Part shown: in pieces, positions 51,710 through 58,292 of the stretch
How positions within the stretch are numbered: position 1 is the first letter of the stretch
Layout: each line of letters opens with the position of its first letter
Source of the DNA: Segatella copri
GTDB taxonomy: Bacteria; Bacteroidota; Bacteroidia; Bacteroidales; Bacteroidaceae
Reading direction: 5' to 3'
Assembly (NCBI RefSeq): GCF_015074785.1
Contig: NZ_CP042464.1
Span: 806,001 to 870,000 of the forward strand
DNA: 64,000 bases
The notes under the pieces: model-generated
Databases searched by the model: none
What the model was told of the DNA's origin: nothing
What the model saw: only the letters and a program-made list of their open reading frames with translations
Program-made: the position numbers and the translations under genes

Positions 51710-52453
51710 ATGGAGTTAGATAATATTTACTTCGGAGATTGCATTAACCTTATGCGTGATATTCCTGATAAAAGCATAGATTTATGTGTTACGGATGCAC
51801 CATATCTCCATAATAAATCGCCACTTAGTCCTACGTATGATGGGAGTGAATGGAATCAGAAAAGTCCCTTTGGAAAATCGGAGCTTTATAAATATGGTGG
51901 TGATATGATGGGAGGGATGAGTTGTTTTGGCGAAGAAGAAATAGATAAGTTCCTTGATGCATTAAAGCCGAAAATGAAGATAATGAATGCTTATATGTTC
52001 TGTTCGGAAGAACAGGTACCGTATTATTGTAACTGGGCTAATAAGAATGGCTTGATGTTTACAATACTCGTTTGGGAAAAGCCGTTATCTATCATTAACA
52101 AAAATCGTTTTTCGCAGAACCTGGAGTACATAGTACGAGTATATGATTACGGTACTGCTCTTAATCGGTTAAATAATAACTTGTATTATAATCGGGTAAA
52201 GAAAGAAAAACCGATTAACGGGAAAAGTAAGAATCATCCAACAGAAAAACCTGTCTCAATTATGCAAGAGTTCGTTGAACTGAGCAGTAATGAGGGTGAT
52301 GTGGTCTTGGATGCGTTCTGTGGCTCTGGTACGCTTGCTATAGCGTGCATTAATACTAACAGACATTTCATTTGCTTTGAGAAGAATAAAAAATTCTTTG
52401 ATATTGCTAAGAAACGGGTTAAAGAACGGAAGCAACAACAAACAATTTGGTAA
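51710..52453 (+). CDS. Beta-class DNA methyltransferase (N4-C or N6-A)
   Basis: The 247-residue protein has DAPYLH (motif IV; the usual DPPY is here DAPY) near residue 30 and DAFCGSGTLAIACINTNR (motif I) near residue 202, so motif IV precedes motif I, the beta-class order. HPTEKPVSIMQEFVEL is the conserved block just before motif I. It probably protects phage DNA from restriction or regulates early expression. The Ala in motif IV is unusual and could affect base specificity or activity. Confidence 0.85.
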   Translation: MELDNIYFGDCINLMRDIPDKSIDLCVTDAPYLHNKSPLSPTYDGSEWNQKSPFGKSELYKYGGDMMGGMSCFGEEEIDKFLDALKPKMKIMNAYMFCSEEQVPYYCNWANKNGLMFTILVWEKPLSIINKNRFSQNLEYIVRVYDYGTALNRLNNNLYYNRVKKEKPINGKSKNHPTEKPVSIMQEFVELSSNEGDVVLDAFCGSGTLAIACINTNRHFICFEKNKKFFDIAKKRVKERKQQQTIW

Positions 52454-52465
52454 TTAGTTATAGGA

Positions 52466-52624
52466 ATGGATAGAGAAGATATGCGTAGGCTGATACATTA
52501 TGCACGTATTCGTGCTAAGCAAAGAGGATTAAAATTATCCCAAATTACCATTGAAGAATGTATTAAAGATATGCAATTTTGGGAGAAAGGGATTTTTGCG
52601 TATGCGCCTTTTAAGGTATCTTAA
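52466..52624 (+). CDS. Small unknown protein (52 aa)
   Basis: ATG 52466 to stop 52624. Basic N-terminal helix (RRLIHYARIRAKQRG) and a hydrophobic end. Last gene before the antirepressor leader region. Function unknown. Confidence 0.5.
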   Translation: MDREDMRRLIHYARIRAKQRGLKLSQITIEECIKDMQFWEKGIFAYAPFKVS

Positions 52625-52763
52625 AGAATAGACGGATTCTCATTTTATCTTAATATATATGTTGTATCTCTTTGGGGGCGGTGGTCTCGGCTGCTGCTCC
52701 CTTCTATAAGTATAATAAGTTTATCAAGGTAAAGAAATAAGTCTCTGATTCTTAACACGAAAG

Positions 52764-52811
52764 CTATTAAGCACTATTAATTCCGATTTATTTCTATTAA
52801 TATCAAAAATA
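52764..52811 (+). promoter_or_regulatory. Degenerate operator-like site before the antirepressor promoter
   Basis: Three CTATTA half-sites (52764, 52774 and 52794) precede the promoter; the last has N6 followed by AAAATA instead of TAATAR. It is a weaker version of the recurring operator-like repeat. Confidence 0.4.
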
Positions 52812-52823
52812 GTTGGAGAAAAA

Positions 52824-52855
52824 TTTGGTAGTTCGCAGATTTCTTTTTAATTTTG
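52824..52855 (+). promoter_or_regulatory. Promoter of the antirepressor leader RNA
   Basis: TTTG (52824-52827), a 20-nt spacer and TAATTTTG (52848-52855), followed by CGACG. A full match to the Bacteroidetes consensus. Predicted transcription starts at about 52861. Confidence 0.8.
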
Positions 52856-52941
52856 CGACGTTCACAGATGATAGTAGGCTATCCCGATAAGAGCACGGTT
52901 ATTGCTCATTCGTCTGAATGGGCATATTTTATGCTCACGAA

Positions 52942-52960
52942 GACCGTATAATACACGGTC
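52942..52960 (+). other. Internal hairpin GACCGT-N7-ACGGTC
   Basis: A perfect 6-bp stem with a 7-nt loop that uses the same bases as the 5' arm of the terminator stem, so the two structures exclude each other. Confidence 0.65.
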
Positions 52961-53037
52961 GCCTATACGTAAGATAAAACGAAGCTCTTTCGGAGTGGAC
53001 TACCATCTGTGAACAGCGTATATGGCGACCGCTTTTT
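52956..53037 (+). terminator. Long-range attenuator-type terminator
   Basis: Arms 52956-52969 and 53017-53031 pair over 14 bp with one bulged T; the stem is followed by CTTTTTGTTT. The loop contains the second antisense segment. It would release a short RNA of about 175 nt before the antirepressor gene. Confidence 0.7.
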
Positions 53038-53059
53038 GTTTGCCATTATCTTCTAAAAA

Positions 53060-53071
53060 GTTCACAGATGG
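53060..53071 (+). promoter_or_regulatory. Antisense target over the antirepressor start codon
   Basis: GTTCACAGATGG contains the start codon and is complementary over 12 bases to 53003-53014. A second copy of the first 11 bases lies at the 5' end of the leader (52860). Binding would block initiation. Confidence 0.65.
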
Positions 53072-53928
53072 AAGAAATCAAGATTATTAGTAAATCAACC
53101 TTCCTTGATAAGGAGATTGATGTATGGGGGTCAGTTGAAAACCCATTATTTCGGGCTAATGATGTACAGAGTTGGCTCGGTTTAAAGAATGTGTCACGTG
53201 CTGTTGCTAACGTTGACGAAGAGGAACGACTTAATTTAAAGTTAAGTCGTGGTGGAAGTATGTGGTTCTTGACAGAGGAAGGTGTTTATGAATTGCTTAT
53301 GCAATCACGCAAGCCTATCGCCAAGCAGTTTAAGAAGGGAGTAAAAGCTATCCTTCACGAAATCCGAACCAAGGGCGGCTATATAGCTTCTTCGGTCAAT
53401 GATACTCCCGAAGCTATCATGGCACGAGCCTTGAAGATTGCGGATGAGACATTGAAGCGGAACGAGCAAAGAGTTCGTGAGCTTGAAGCTCAGACCGAGC
53501 AGCAGGCACAGACCATCGGCATTCAGCAGAAAGAATTGACTGTAGCCGCACCAAAAGTAAAGTACTACGATGATACACTTGCATCAACGGACTGCCTTAC
53601 TACCACACAAGTTGCTGATGACCTCGGTATCAGCGCAAGAGCACTAAATCAGCAGCTTTCCAATGCAGGTATTCAATACTTTCAATCAGGTTCTTGGCAT
53701 TTGAAGGGCAAGTTCCGTGAATGGCAGCTCGCAAGCACCCGAACCTACAATTATATCAAGGGTGATGGTTCTACGGGCACAAAAGTAAACCTTGTATGGA
53801 ATCAACGTGGCAAGCGTTTTATTCTTGCTCTCTATAACAACGACTTTAATGTGAAAGATGCTATCGCTGAAATCAACGGCGAGAAGAGAGCTGCGCTTGT
53901 ATCTAAAAACAATCAGTCTAACTTTTAA
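53068..53928 (+). CDS. Phage antirepressor (Bro-N plus KilAC)
   Basis: The 286-residue protein starts with a Bro-N domain (IDVWGSVENPLFRANDVQSW, then SRAVANVDEEERLNLKL and FLTEEGVYELLMQSRKPIAK), a coiled-coil linker, and a C-terminal KilAC/ANT domain (DCLTTTQVADDLGISARALN, then FQSGSWHLKGKFREWQ). Such proteins inactivate phage repressors or act as DNA-binding regulators, and promote induction. Its start codon lies in a 12-base target of an antisense segment in its own leader, and its promoter has repeats like those at the immunity region. Confidence 0.85.
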   Translation: MEEIKIISKSTFLDKEIDVWGSVENPLFRANDVQSWLGLKNVSRAVANVDEEERLNLKLSRGGSMWFLTEEGVYELLMQSRKPIAKQFKKGVKAILHEIRTKGGYIASSVNDTPEAIMARALKIADETLKRNEQRVRELEAQTEQQAQTIGIQQKELTVAAPKVKYYDDTLASTDCLTTTQVADDLGISARALNQQLSNAGIQYFQSGSWHLKGKFREWQLASTRTYNYIKGDGSTGTKVNLVWNQRGKRFILALYNNDFNVKDAIAEINGEKRAALVSKNNQSNF

Positions 53929-53948
53929 TTGAATAGGAGAAATCAAAA

Positions 53949-54191
53949 ATGGATAATCAGAATATGATGATAGAGGTAACAGTTGATAATGATGCTACTC
54001 AGCGGTGTGTCGGTCTGCTTAAAGAACTTATGGCGGTACAGGAGAAGGCTATGAAGTTCTTGGTATCTGAGGGTATTGATGATAGCAATGAGGGTACGAT
54101 GATTGCCGAGGGCATCGGTAACGCTGTGAAAGCCTTTGGTGGCGTACTGCCAGAGGGTATCTACAATAATGTAGTCGGTATTGAGGTTTAA
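53949..54191 (+). CDS. Small unknown protein downstream of antirepressor
   Basis: 80 residues, 20 bp after the antirepressor, with AGGAGAAATCAAAA before ATG. Mostly helical (CVGLLKELMAVQEKAMKFLV). Possibly co-transcribed with the antirepressor. Function unknown. Confidence 0.55.
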   Translation: MDNQNMMIEVTVDNDATQRCVGLLKELMAVQEKAMKFLVSEGIDDSNEGTMIAEGIGNAVKAFGGVLPEGIYNNVVGIEV

Positions 54192-54262
54192 TGTTATGCG
54201 TGAATAGGAGATACGCAATACAACAAGGTGTAAATAATTATAGGAGATACAGCTACTATAAG

Positions 54263-54300
54263 AAAGGCAGGGCACTATTTGCGCTCTGCCTTTTCTTTTT
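54263..54300 (+). terminator. Terminator at end of the antirepressor transcript
   Basis: AAAGGCAG (54263-54270) pairs with CTGCCTTT (54286-54293), and the inner GGC pairs with GC. A strong T-run follows (TTTTCTTTTTCTC). The same stretch codes the end of a minus-strand gene. Confidence 0.75.
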
Positions 54301-54439
54301 CTCTTTGCTTTCGTTCAGCCCTTGCGAGCCGAATCTCTTCGTTAATCTCGTCCATCGTCATATTGACGTTATTCTTCCTTGCTTCTTCTATGAGAGCATT
54401 AAAGTTCTCTAAAGCCTTCTTCTTTTCTTCTTCTGTCAT
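54275..54439 (-). CDS. Small antitoxin-like protein (54 aa)
   Basis: ATG 54439 to stop 54275. The end MDEINEEIRLARAERK resembles the C-terminal signature of small antitoxins (M..DEI..EI...R.ER). No toxin gene is adjacent, so it may be an orphan or an unrelated regulator. TAATG couples it to the upstream gene. Confidence 0.5.
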   Translation of the reverse strand: MTEEEKKKALENFNALIEEARKNNVNMTMDEINEEIRLARAERKQREKEKAERK

Positions 54440-55011
54440 TATTTTATATTAATCAGTTCGTTTCTATCTATCTTAGGAACTTCCTTTTTATCTGAATCAA
54501 AGTCGAGTATATATTTTTGAGGATAACTAATACAATGTAGAAAAATATACTTCCTCTCATCAATATTTATAGTCCTTACGACAAAGGTATCATTTCTATA
54601 GAAATATGAGTTATTATCATTGAGAGTGAAATCAGCTCTTATCTTCTCTTTGATGATATTATTATCAACGGGCGTTTGCTCATATCCGTTCTCGGTAAGT
54701 AGATAAAGAAGCTTATCGTTACTTTGCAGTTTTAAGTCTTTATATTGGTAATCCTGTCCAACAACAATAAAGCTACCTGTTAGCTCACCGAGATATTTAT
54801 CTACATAACTATATCCTATAAGGCTATATATGTTAGACAATACGACCGTATCTTTATTCATTTCATCAATAGGATGAGTAGAGATATATTGCTCGATAGT
54901 TTGTTTGGTCGCATCTGGTATAGGTGATAAGCTTGTTATCTTCTGTTGAGCGTTGGCTGCTATACAAAAGAGAAGTTCACTAAATATACATATCTTCTTT
55001 ATCTGTTTCAT
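54439..55011 (-). CDS. Secreted protein with signal peptide (cargo)
   Basis: I place the start at ATG 55011 (MKQIKKICIFSELLFCIAAN, 190 residues). The first 24 residues form a signal peptide ending ANAQ, so it is exported to the periplasm or envelope. The mature part is alpha/beta (LTGSFIVVGQDYQYKDLKLQ). A secreted phage-encoded protein in a minus-strand pocket of a plus-strand block is typical of a lysogenic-conversion gene. No catalytic motif is seen. Confidence 0.6.
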   Translation of the reverse strand: MKQIKKICIFSELLFCIAANAQQKITSLSPIPDATKQTIEQYISTHPIDEMNKDTVVLSNIYSLIGYSYVDKYLGELTGSFIVVGQDYQYKDLKLQSNDKLLYLLTENGYEQTPVDNNIIKEKIRADFTLNDNNSYFYRNDTFVVRTINIDERKYIFLHCISYPQKYILDFDSDKKEVPKIDRNELINIK

Positions 55012-55012
55012 A

Positions 55013-55363
55013 TTATTTATCTCCAAGTGTTATAAAAGTCAGATTATCTTTATCGCAAGAAAACATAGCTTGTCCCACATTATAACCACCGAAGCCATTT
55101 TTTGCTCTATATGTAACAATAAACAACTTCTCTCCCTGTTTTGACGTTTCTTGCTCTTGCATATCAACGAACTCATAACTATCTGGGTCACGTAAGCGTT
55201 GTTTGATTAAATCGCCAGCCATCGTCTCAACATACTCCTTGTTTTCGTACAGAGGGGTATTCATAAGTTTTTCTGTCTCTTTTTTGTTTTCATTCTGTCC
55301 GATAGCTATCATTAAAAAGAATAAAATAACAAGGATTCCAAGACATCCACATCCCTTTTTCAT
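55013..55363 (-). CDS. Membrane-anchored protein, superinfection-exclusion-like domain
   Basis: The start ATG 55363 follows AGGAGATATAGTT and gives 116 residues. The N-terminus (KKGCGCLGILVILFFLMIAI) is a membrane anchor with cysteines, possibly lipidated. The C-terminal part, RLRDPDSYEFVDMQEQE then FIVTYRAKNGFGGYNVGQAM, resembles a domain (…DPDS..F…V…KN.FGGY) seen in phage superinfection-exclusion and host-surface proteins. An exclusion role is inference. Confidence 0.6.
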   Translation of the reverse strand: MKKGCGCLGILVILFFLMIAIGQNENKKETEKLMNTPLYENKEYVETMAGDLIKQRLRDPDSYEFVDMQEQETSKQGEKLFIVTYRAKNGFGGYNVGQAMFSCDKDNLTFITLGDK

Positions 55364-55379
55364 AACTATATCTCCTATA

Positions 55380-55607
55380 TTAATATTTATAAATTGCACG
55401 ATACCTACTTAAAACACGCTCTGCGGCATTATCTTTCCTTTGCTTGGTATATACTAAGGCAAGGCGAAGATAACCCGTTCTGCGCAAGCAACCGAGGTAC
55501 ATTAGCCGCTCGTAGCAATATGTGGCTCTGCTTAGTATTCCATCACGGAGGTAGCGTTGAGCCATTGCCGCCAACTCCTTTGGTGATGCGTTATAAATCT
55601 GTGTCAT
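55380..55607 (-). CDS. Small TPR-like protein
   Basis: 75 residues of paired helices (PKELAAMAQRYLRDGILSRA, then RLMYLGCLRRTGYLRLALVY), which fit one or two tetratricopeptide-like repeats. First gene of the minus-strand cargo island, with a promoter box at 55633. Confidence 0.55.
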   Translation of the reverse strand: MTQIYNASPKELAAMAQRYLRDGILSRATYCYERLMYLGCLRRTGYLRLALVYTKQRKDNAAERVLSRYRAIYKY

Positions 55608-55632
55608 AACTCGTCTGATTTGGTTATGTATG

Positions 55633-55640
55633 CAAAGGTA
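55633..55640 (-). promoter_or_regulatory. Promoter -7 box of the cargo island
   Basis: TACCTTTG on the minus strand (55640-55633) followed by CATAC, 26 bp before ATG 55607. No clear -33 TTTG. Confidence 0.5.
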
Positions 55641-55720
55641 GCGAAAAATCGGTTACTATATTTTTATATTGCATTTTTTATATTAATATAACCTTAATTT
55701 ACATATCAATATATTAAAAG

Positions 55721-55784
55721 CTATTAAAATAATAATAAAAAAACCGGAAAGATTTGGTGGTTTTAAAAGAAATTATTAATTTTG
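55721..55784 (+). promoter_or_regulatory. Early promoter with upstream operator-like repeat (cassette 2)
   Basis: CTATTA-AAATAA-TAATAA (55721-55738) lies 14 bp upstream of TTTG (55753-55756), with a 20-nt spacer and TAATTTTG (55777-55784). The leader GCGGTGTAAATAATTAATAA is identical to cassette 1 at 45811-45874, so the two are a duplicated regulatory unit. Confidence 0.78.
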
Positions 55785-55838
55785 CGGTGTAAATAATTAA
55801 TAAATAGGTTTAATATTCAAATTATAGGAGATACAACA

Positions 55839-56021
55839 ATGAAAGTTACAATGATTAACGGAAAGGTAGTAGAGGCTAACGTTTTTGATTACGTTGCTCA
55901 GATTTACGAAGGTGGCAAATGGCAGGCAGTTGCCGTTAGCTCTGATTACAATGAGGTTGAGAAGAAACGTGTTGAGTACGCTGTGAAGGGCTGCTATACA
56001 AGAACAGAACAGCTTTACTAA
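55839..56021 (+). CDS. Small unknown early protein
   Basis: 60 residues; first gene after cassette 2, preceded by AGGAGATACAACA. Strand-helix-strand pattern (VTMINGKVVEANVFDYVAQI). Function unknown. Confidence 0.52.
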   Translation: MKVTMINGKVVEANVFDYVAQIYEGGKWQAVAVSSDYNEVEKKRVEYAVKGCYTRTEQLY

Positions 56022-56040
56022 TTTAAAAGGAGATACAATT

Positions 56041-56466
56041 ATGAATAGATACGCAGAATTAAAGAAGAAGCATCAGAAAGAGCTTGATAAATTGCCCATG
56101 AAAGCTGCTTTTGGTAAAGAGCAGTTTAAGAAAATGATGGAAGAGTGGGGGCTGACTACCTCGAAGGAGGACTTGATGAAGATTCGCTCACTCGGTTGCG
56201 GCGCATTCTGCCTTGCCTCTGACGTTTACCTTTTCGAGGAAATGCGTAAACGTCACGATAAGGAAATCTTGGAGCTCATAAAGACAGATGAAGGCTTGAA
56301 AGATGCTTTCATGTATGAGTTCGCAAACCACGAATGCGGCTATACATACAACCCAGAAGAAGCCGTGCTTGCCCTTGGGATAACAATGAGGGATGTAAGA
56401 AATAATATATTCATCAAGCCTGTCTTTGATAAGGCTTGGAAAGAGTATCTTGATAGATGTGAATAG
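56041..56466 (+). CDS. Unknown early protein
   Basis: 141 residues, mostly helical, preceded by AGGAGATACAATT. The C-terminal half (CGYTYNPEEAVLALGITMRD) looks conserved. Function unknown. Confidence 0.55.
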   Translation: MNRYAELKKKHQKELDKLPMKAAFGKEQFKKMMEEWGLTTSKEDLMKIRSLGCGAFCLASDVYLFEEMRKRHDKEILELIKTDEGLKDAFMYEFANHECGYTYNPEEAVLALGITMRDVRNNIFIKPVFDKAWKEYLDRCE

Positions 56467-56469
56467 CTT

Positions 56470-56757
56470 ATGTACAAAGAAGGAGATATACTTAGGTTTT
56501 ATAATGACGAAAGAGGTGAAAGTTGTGTTTTTATCTTGTCAAATATTCATAACGATGACTGGATAGAGGCTCACATAAAATACTCGTTCGCATTCAAATC
56601 TTTCGGTGTAGGCAAAGGAAATATGAGTACAAACATTAAATACTCGTCGGGTTGCTTACGATACGCAAATGAATGGGAGAAGAACTTTCTTCTGAATATA
56701 ATGGAGAATAATGGTTATTCTTATGATTTTAAAACTAATAAAATAAAGGAGATTTAA
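56470..56757 (+). CDS. Small unknown early protein
   Basis: 95 residues, beta-rich (YKEGDILRFYNDERGESCVF). Function unknown. Spaced 3 bp from the previous stop. Confidence 0.52.
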   Translation: MYKEGDILRFYNDERGESCVFILSNIHNDDWIEAHIKYSFAFKSFGVGKGNMSTNIKYSSGCLRYANEWEKNFLLNIMENNGYSYDFKTNKIKEI

Positions 56758-56759
56758 TT

Positions 56760-56981
56760 ATGGCAAAGTTTATTGAGGTAAAGTATAAAGGGTTTTGTAT
56801 CCTTATTAATATAGATAATATCGCTTACGTTGAACCTTCACGTAATGGCGATATAGCAACATCTATAAAGCTTAATTGCAAGACCACACCAACGGGCGGT
56901 CAAGTGATTCTCTGCGAGGATGATTATCACACATTCTTGGAGAGATTGAAAAACCTTGTTATCGTTGATAAAGCTGAGTAA
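56760..56981 (+). CDS. Small unknown early protein
   Basis: 73 residues, starting two bases after the previous stop. Strand-rich (FIEVKYKGFCILINIDNIAY) with a C-terminal helix (YHTFLERLKNLVI). Function unknown. Confidence 0.5.
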   Translation: MAKFIEVKYKGFCILINIDNIAYVEPSRNGDIATSIKLNCKTTPTGGQVILCEDDYHTFLERLKNLVIVDKAE

Positions 56982-56984
56982 GAT

Positions 56985-57065
56985 ATGAGAGCATTTGACG
57001 TACTTTTAGCCTTATTCGGCAACGTTATGCTCGAAATGGAGTATAAGATAATCAAGTATAATTAG
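56985..57065 (+). CDS. Tiny protein (26 aa)
   Basis: ATG 56985 to stop 57065. The product, MRAFDVLLALFGNVMLEMEY and six more residues, is amphipathic. It fits exactly between two genes, but its length makes it doubtful. Confidence 0.3.
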   Translation: MRAFDVLLALFGNVMLEMEYKIIKYN

Positions 57066-57068
57066 CTT

Positions 57069-57308
57069 ATGGCTCGTTTCGCTCTTAGAAATCAGGAGAA
57101 GATAAAGCAAGCATTCGGGGAAGAAAGATTGAATGAGCTTCTGAAAGCATTGAAGCTATATTCAGCCAAGTACCCGAAATTATCGTTGAACACAATCATC
57201 AAAGAGGGTAAGCCTTATCCTTCTTTTGTAGTTGATAAGGTTGCCGTACTATACGTAACTCGCCTGATGTATGATGTTTATCACGTTGCTTTAAAGGAGT
57301 TCTTATAA
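57069..57308 (+). CDS. Small unknown early protein
   Basis: 79 residues, helical (RNQEKIKQAFGEERLNELLK). Function unknown. Three bases after the tiny ORF. Confidence 0.5.
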   Translation: MARFALRNQEKIKQAFGEERLNELLKALKLYSAKYPKLSLNTIIKEGKPYPSFVVDKVAVLYVTRLMYDVYHVALKEFL

Positions 57309-57503
57309 ACAAAAAGCACCGCCCTCGGAGATACGAATGAGGACGATGCTAGATGTAAATAATTATTATGTTTAACGTTGTGAGTACATAGGAGATACGC
57401 ACTCGATACAACAATTAATGCAAAAGTAATAAAAAATATTTGGTTATCTGAATATTTCTTCGTAAATTTGCGAATAATTAACATTAAAATAGGAGATACA
57501 GCT
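57309..57503 (+). promoter_or_regulatory. Intergenic region with promoter and orphan AGGAGATAC motifs
   Basis: A promoter with TTTG (57439-57442), a 20-nt spacer and TAAATTTG (57463-57470) drives the ADP-ribosylglycohydrolase gene. Two GGAGATACG motifs (57326 and 57391) have no proper gene after them, so they look like remains of lost genes. Confidence 0.6.
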
Positions 57504-58292
57504 ATGATAGGAGCAATTATAGGTGATATTGTAGGCTCAAAATATGAGTTTAATAACACATTTGATTATAACTTTAAACTATTTGATAAAGATTGTAATT
57601 TTACAGATGATACTATCTGTACAATAGCCGTAGCCGATGCTATTCTTAAAAAAGGTGGTGATGAAAAGCCGAATGTCGAAGATTATAGTATCTCGCTTCA
57701 ATACTGGTGTCAGAAGTATCTAAACCCAATGGGTGGGTATGGTGCAAGCTTCGCAAAATGGGTTCGTAGCTCTAATCCACAGCCTTATGATAGTTTCGGA
57801 AATGGAGCAGCTATGAGAGTTAGTCCTGTGGGTTGGGCATTCAAAGAAAATTCTGATATTATTCGTCAGGCAATGATGAGCGCAAAGGTTTCGCATAGCC
57901 ATGTTGAGGGATTGATTGGTGCTACTGCGGTAGCAGATTGTGTACATGCTTTAAAAGCATATAAACAAAAAGATTTGATTAGGGTAATAGCAAAACAATA
58001 TTATGGCTCTGATTGGAATAAAAATCTTATTCCAAGAAGGAAATGGGCAGAAACTTGCCAAGAATGCGTTCCACTCGCCTTTATGATAGTCCTTAATAGT
58101 GGTAGCTTCGAGGATGCAATCAGATATGCTGTATCCTACGGCGGTGATAGCGATACGATGGGAGCAATCGTTGGTTCAATCGCTCAGCCACTCTTTGGTA
58201 TTCCACAAGAAATGGAGGAAAAAGCATTGAACTATCTCCCTTTGGATATGAAGAATGTAGTAACTAAATTTATTGATAGATATGGCGAATAA
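57504..58292 (+). CDS. ADP-ribosylglycohydrolase (DraG/ARH family)
   Basis: I chose ATG 57504 because it follows AGGAGATACAGCT. The 262-residue protein has the ARH signature: GAIIGDIVGSKYEF near the start, FTDDTICTIAVADAIL with the metal-binding Asp pair, HSHVEGLIGATAVADCVHAL in the middle, and VSYGGDSDTMGAIVGSIAQP near the end, the second Asp metal site. These enzymes remove ADP-ribose from proteins or nucleic acids. It sits beside, and converges on, the MuF gene that carries an ADP-ribosyltransferase domain. Its own promoter is at 57439-57470. Confidence 0.9.
   Translation: MIGAIIGDIVGSKYEFNNTFDYNFKLFDKDCNFTDDTICTIAVADAILKKGGDEKPNVEDYSISLQYWCQKYLNPMGGYGASFAKWVRSSNPQPYDSFGNGAAMRVSPVGWAFKENSDIIRQAMMSAKVSHSHVEGLIGATAVADCVHALKAYKQKDLIRVIAKQYYGSDWNKNLIPRRKWAETCQECVPLAFMIVLNSGSFEDAIRYAVSYGGDSDTMGAIVGSIAQPLFGIPQEMEEKALNYLPLDMKNVVTKFIDRYGE

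Larger units (their letters stand above)
52860..53040 (+). ncRNA. C4-like antisense leader RNA upstream of the antirepressor
   Basis: This leader holds two antisense segments. One is CGGTCGCCTATACG (52956-52969), complementary to CGTATATGGCGACCG (53017-53031) with a one-base bulge. The other is CCATCTGTGAAC (53003-53014), complementary to GTTCACAGATGG (53060-53071), which includes the antirepressor start codon. Each also has an internal partner: GACCGT (52942-52947) pairs with ACGGTC (52955-52960), and GTTCACAGATG (52860-52870) pairs with the second segment. The first pair ends in a T-run (53033-53037), a terminator. This a', b' then a, b order is that of the P1/P7 C4 RNA. Confidence 0.72.

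Noticed and set aside
52860..53040. Retron-type ncRNA, suggested by the inverted repeat at both ends of the leader
   Set aside because: There is no reverse transcriptase nearby and the repeats extend to the antirepressor start codon, which fits antisense control better.
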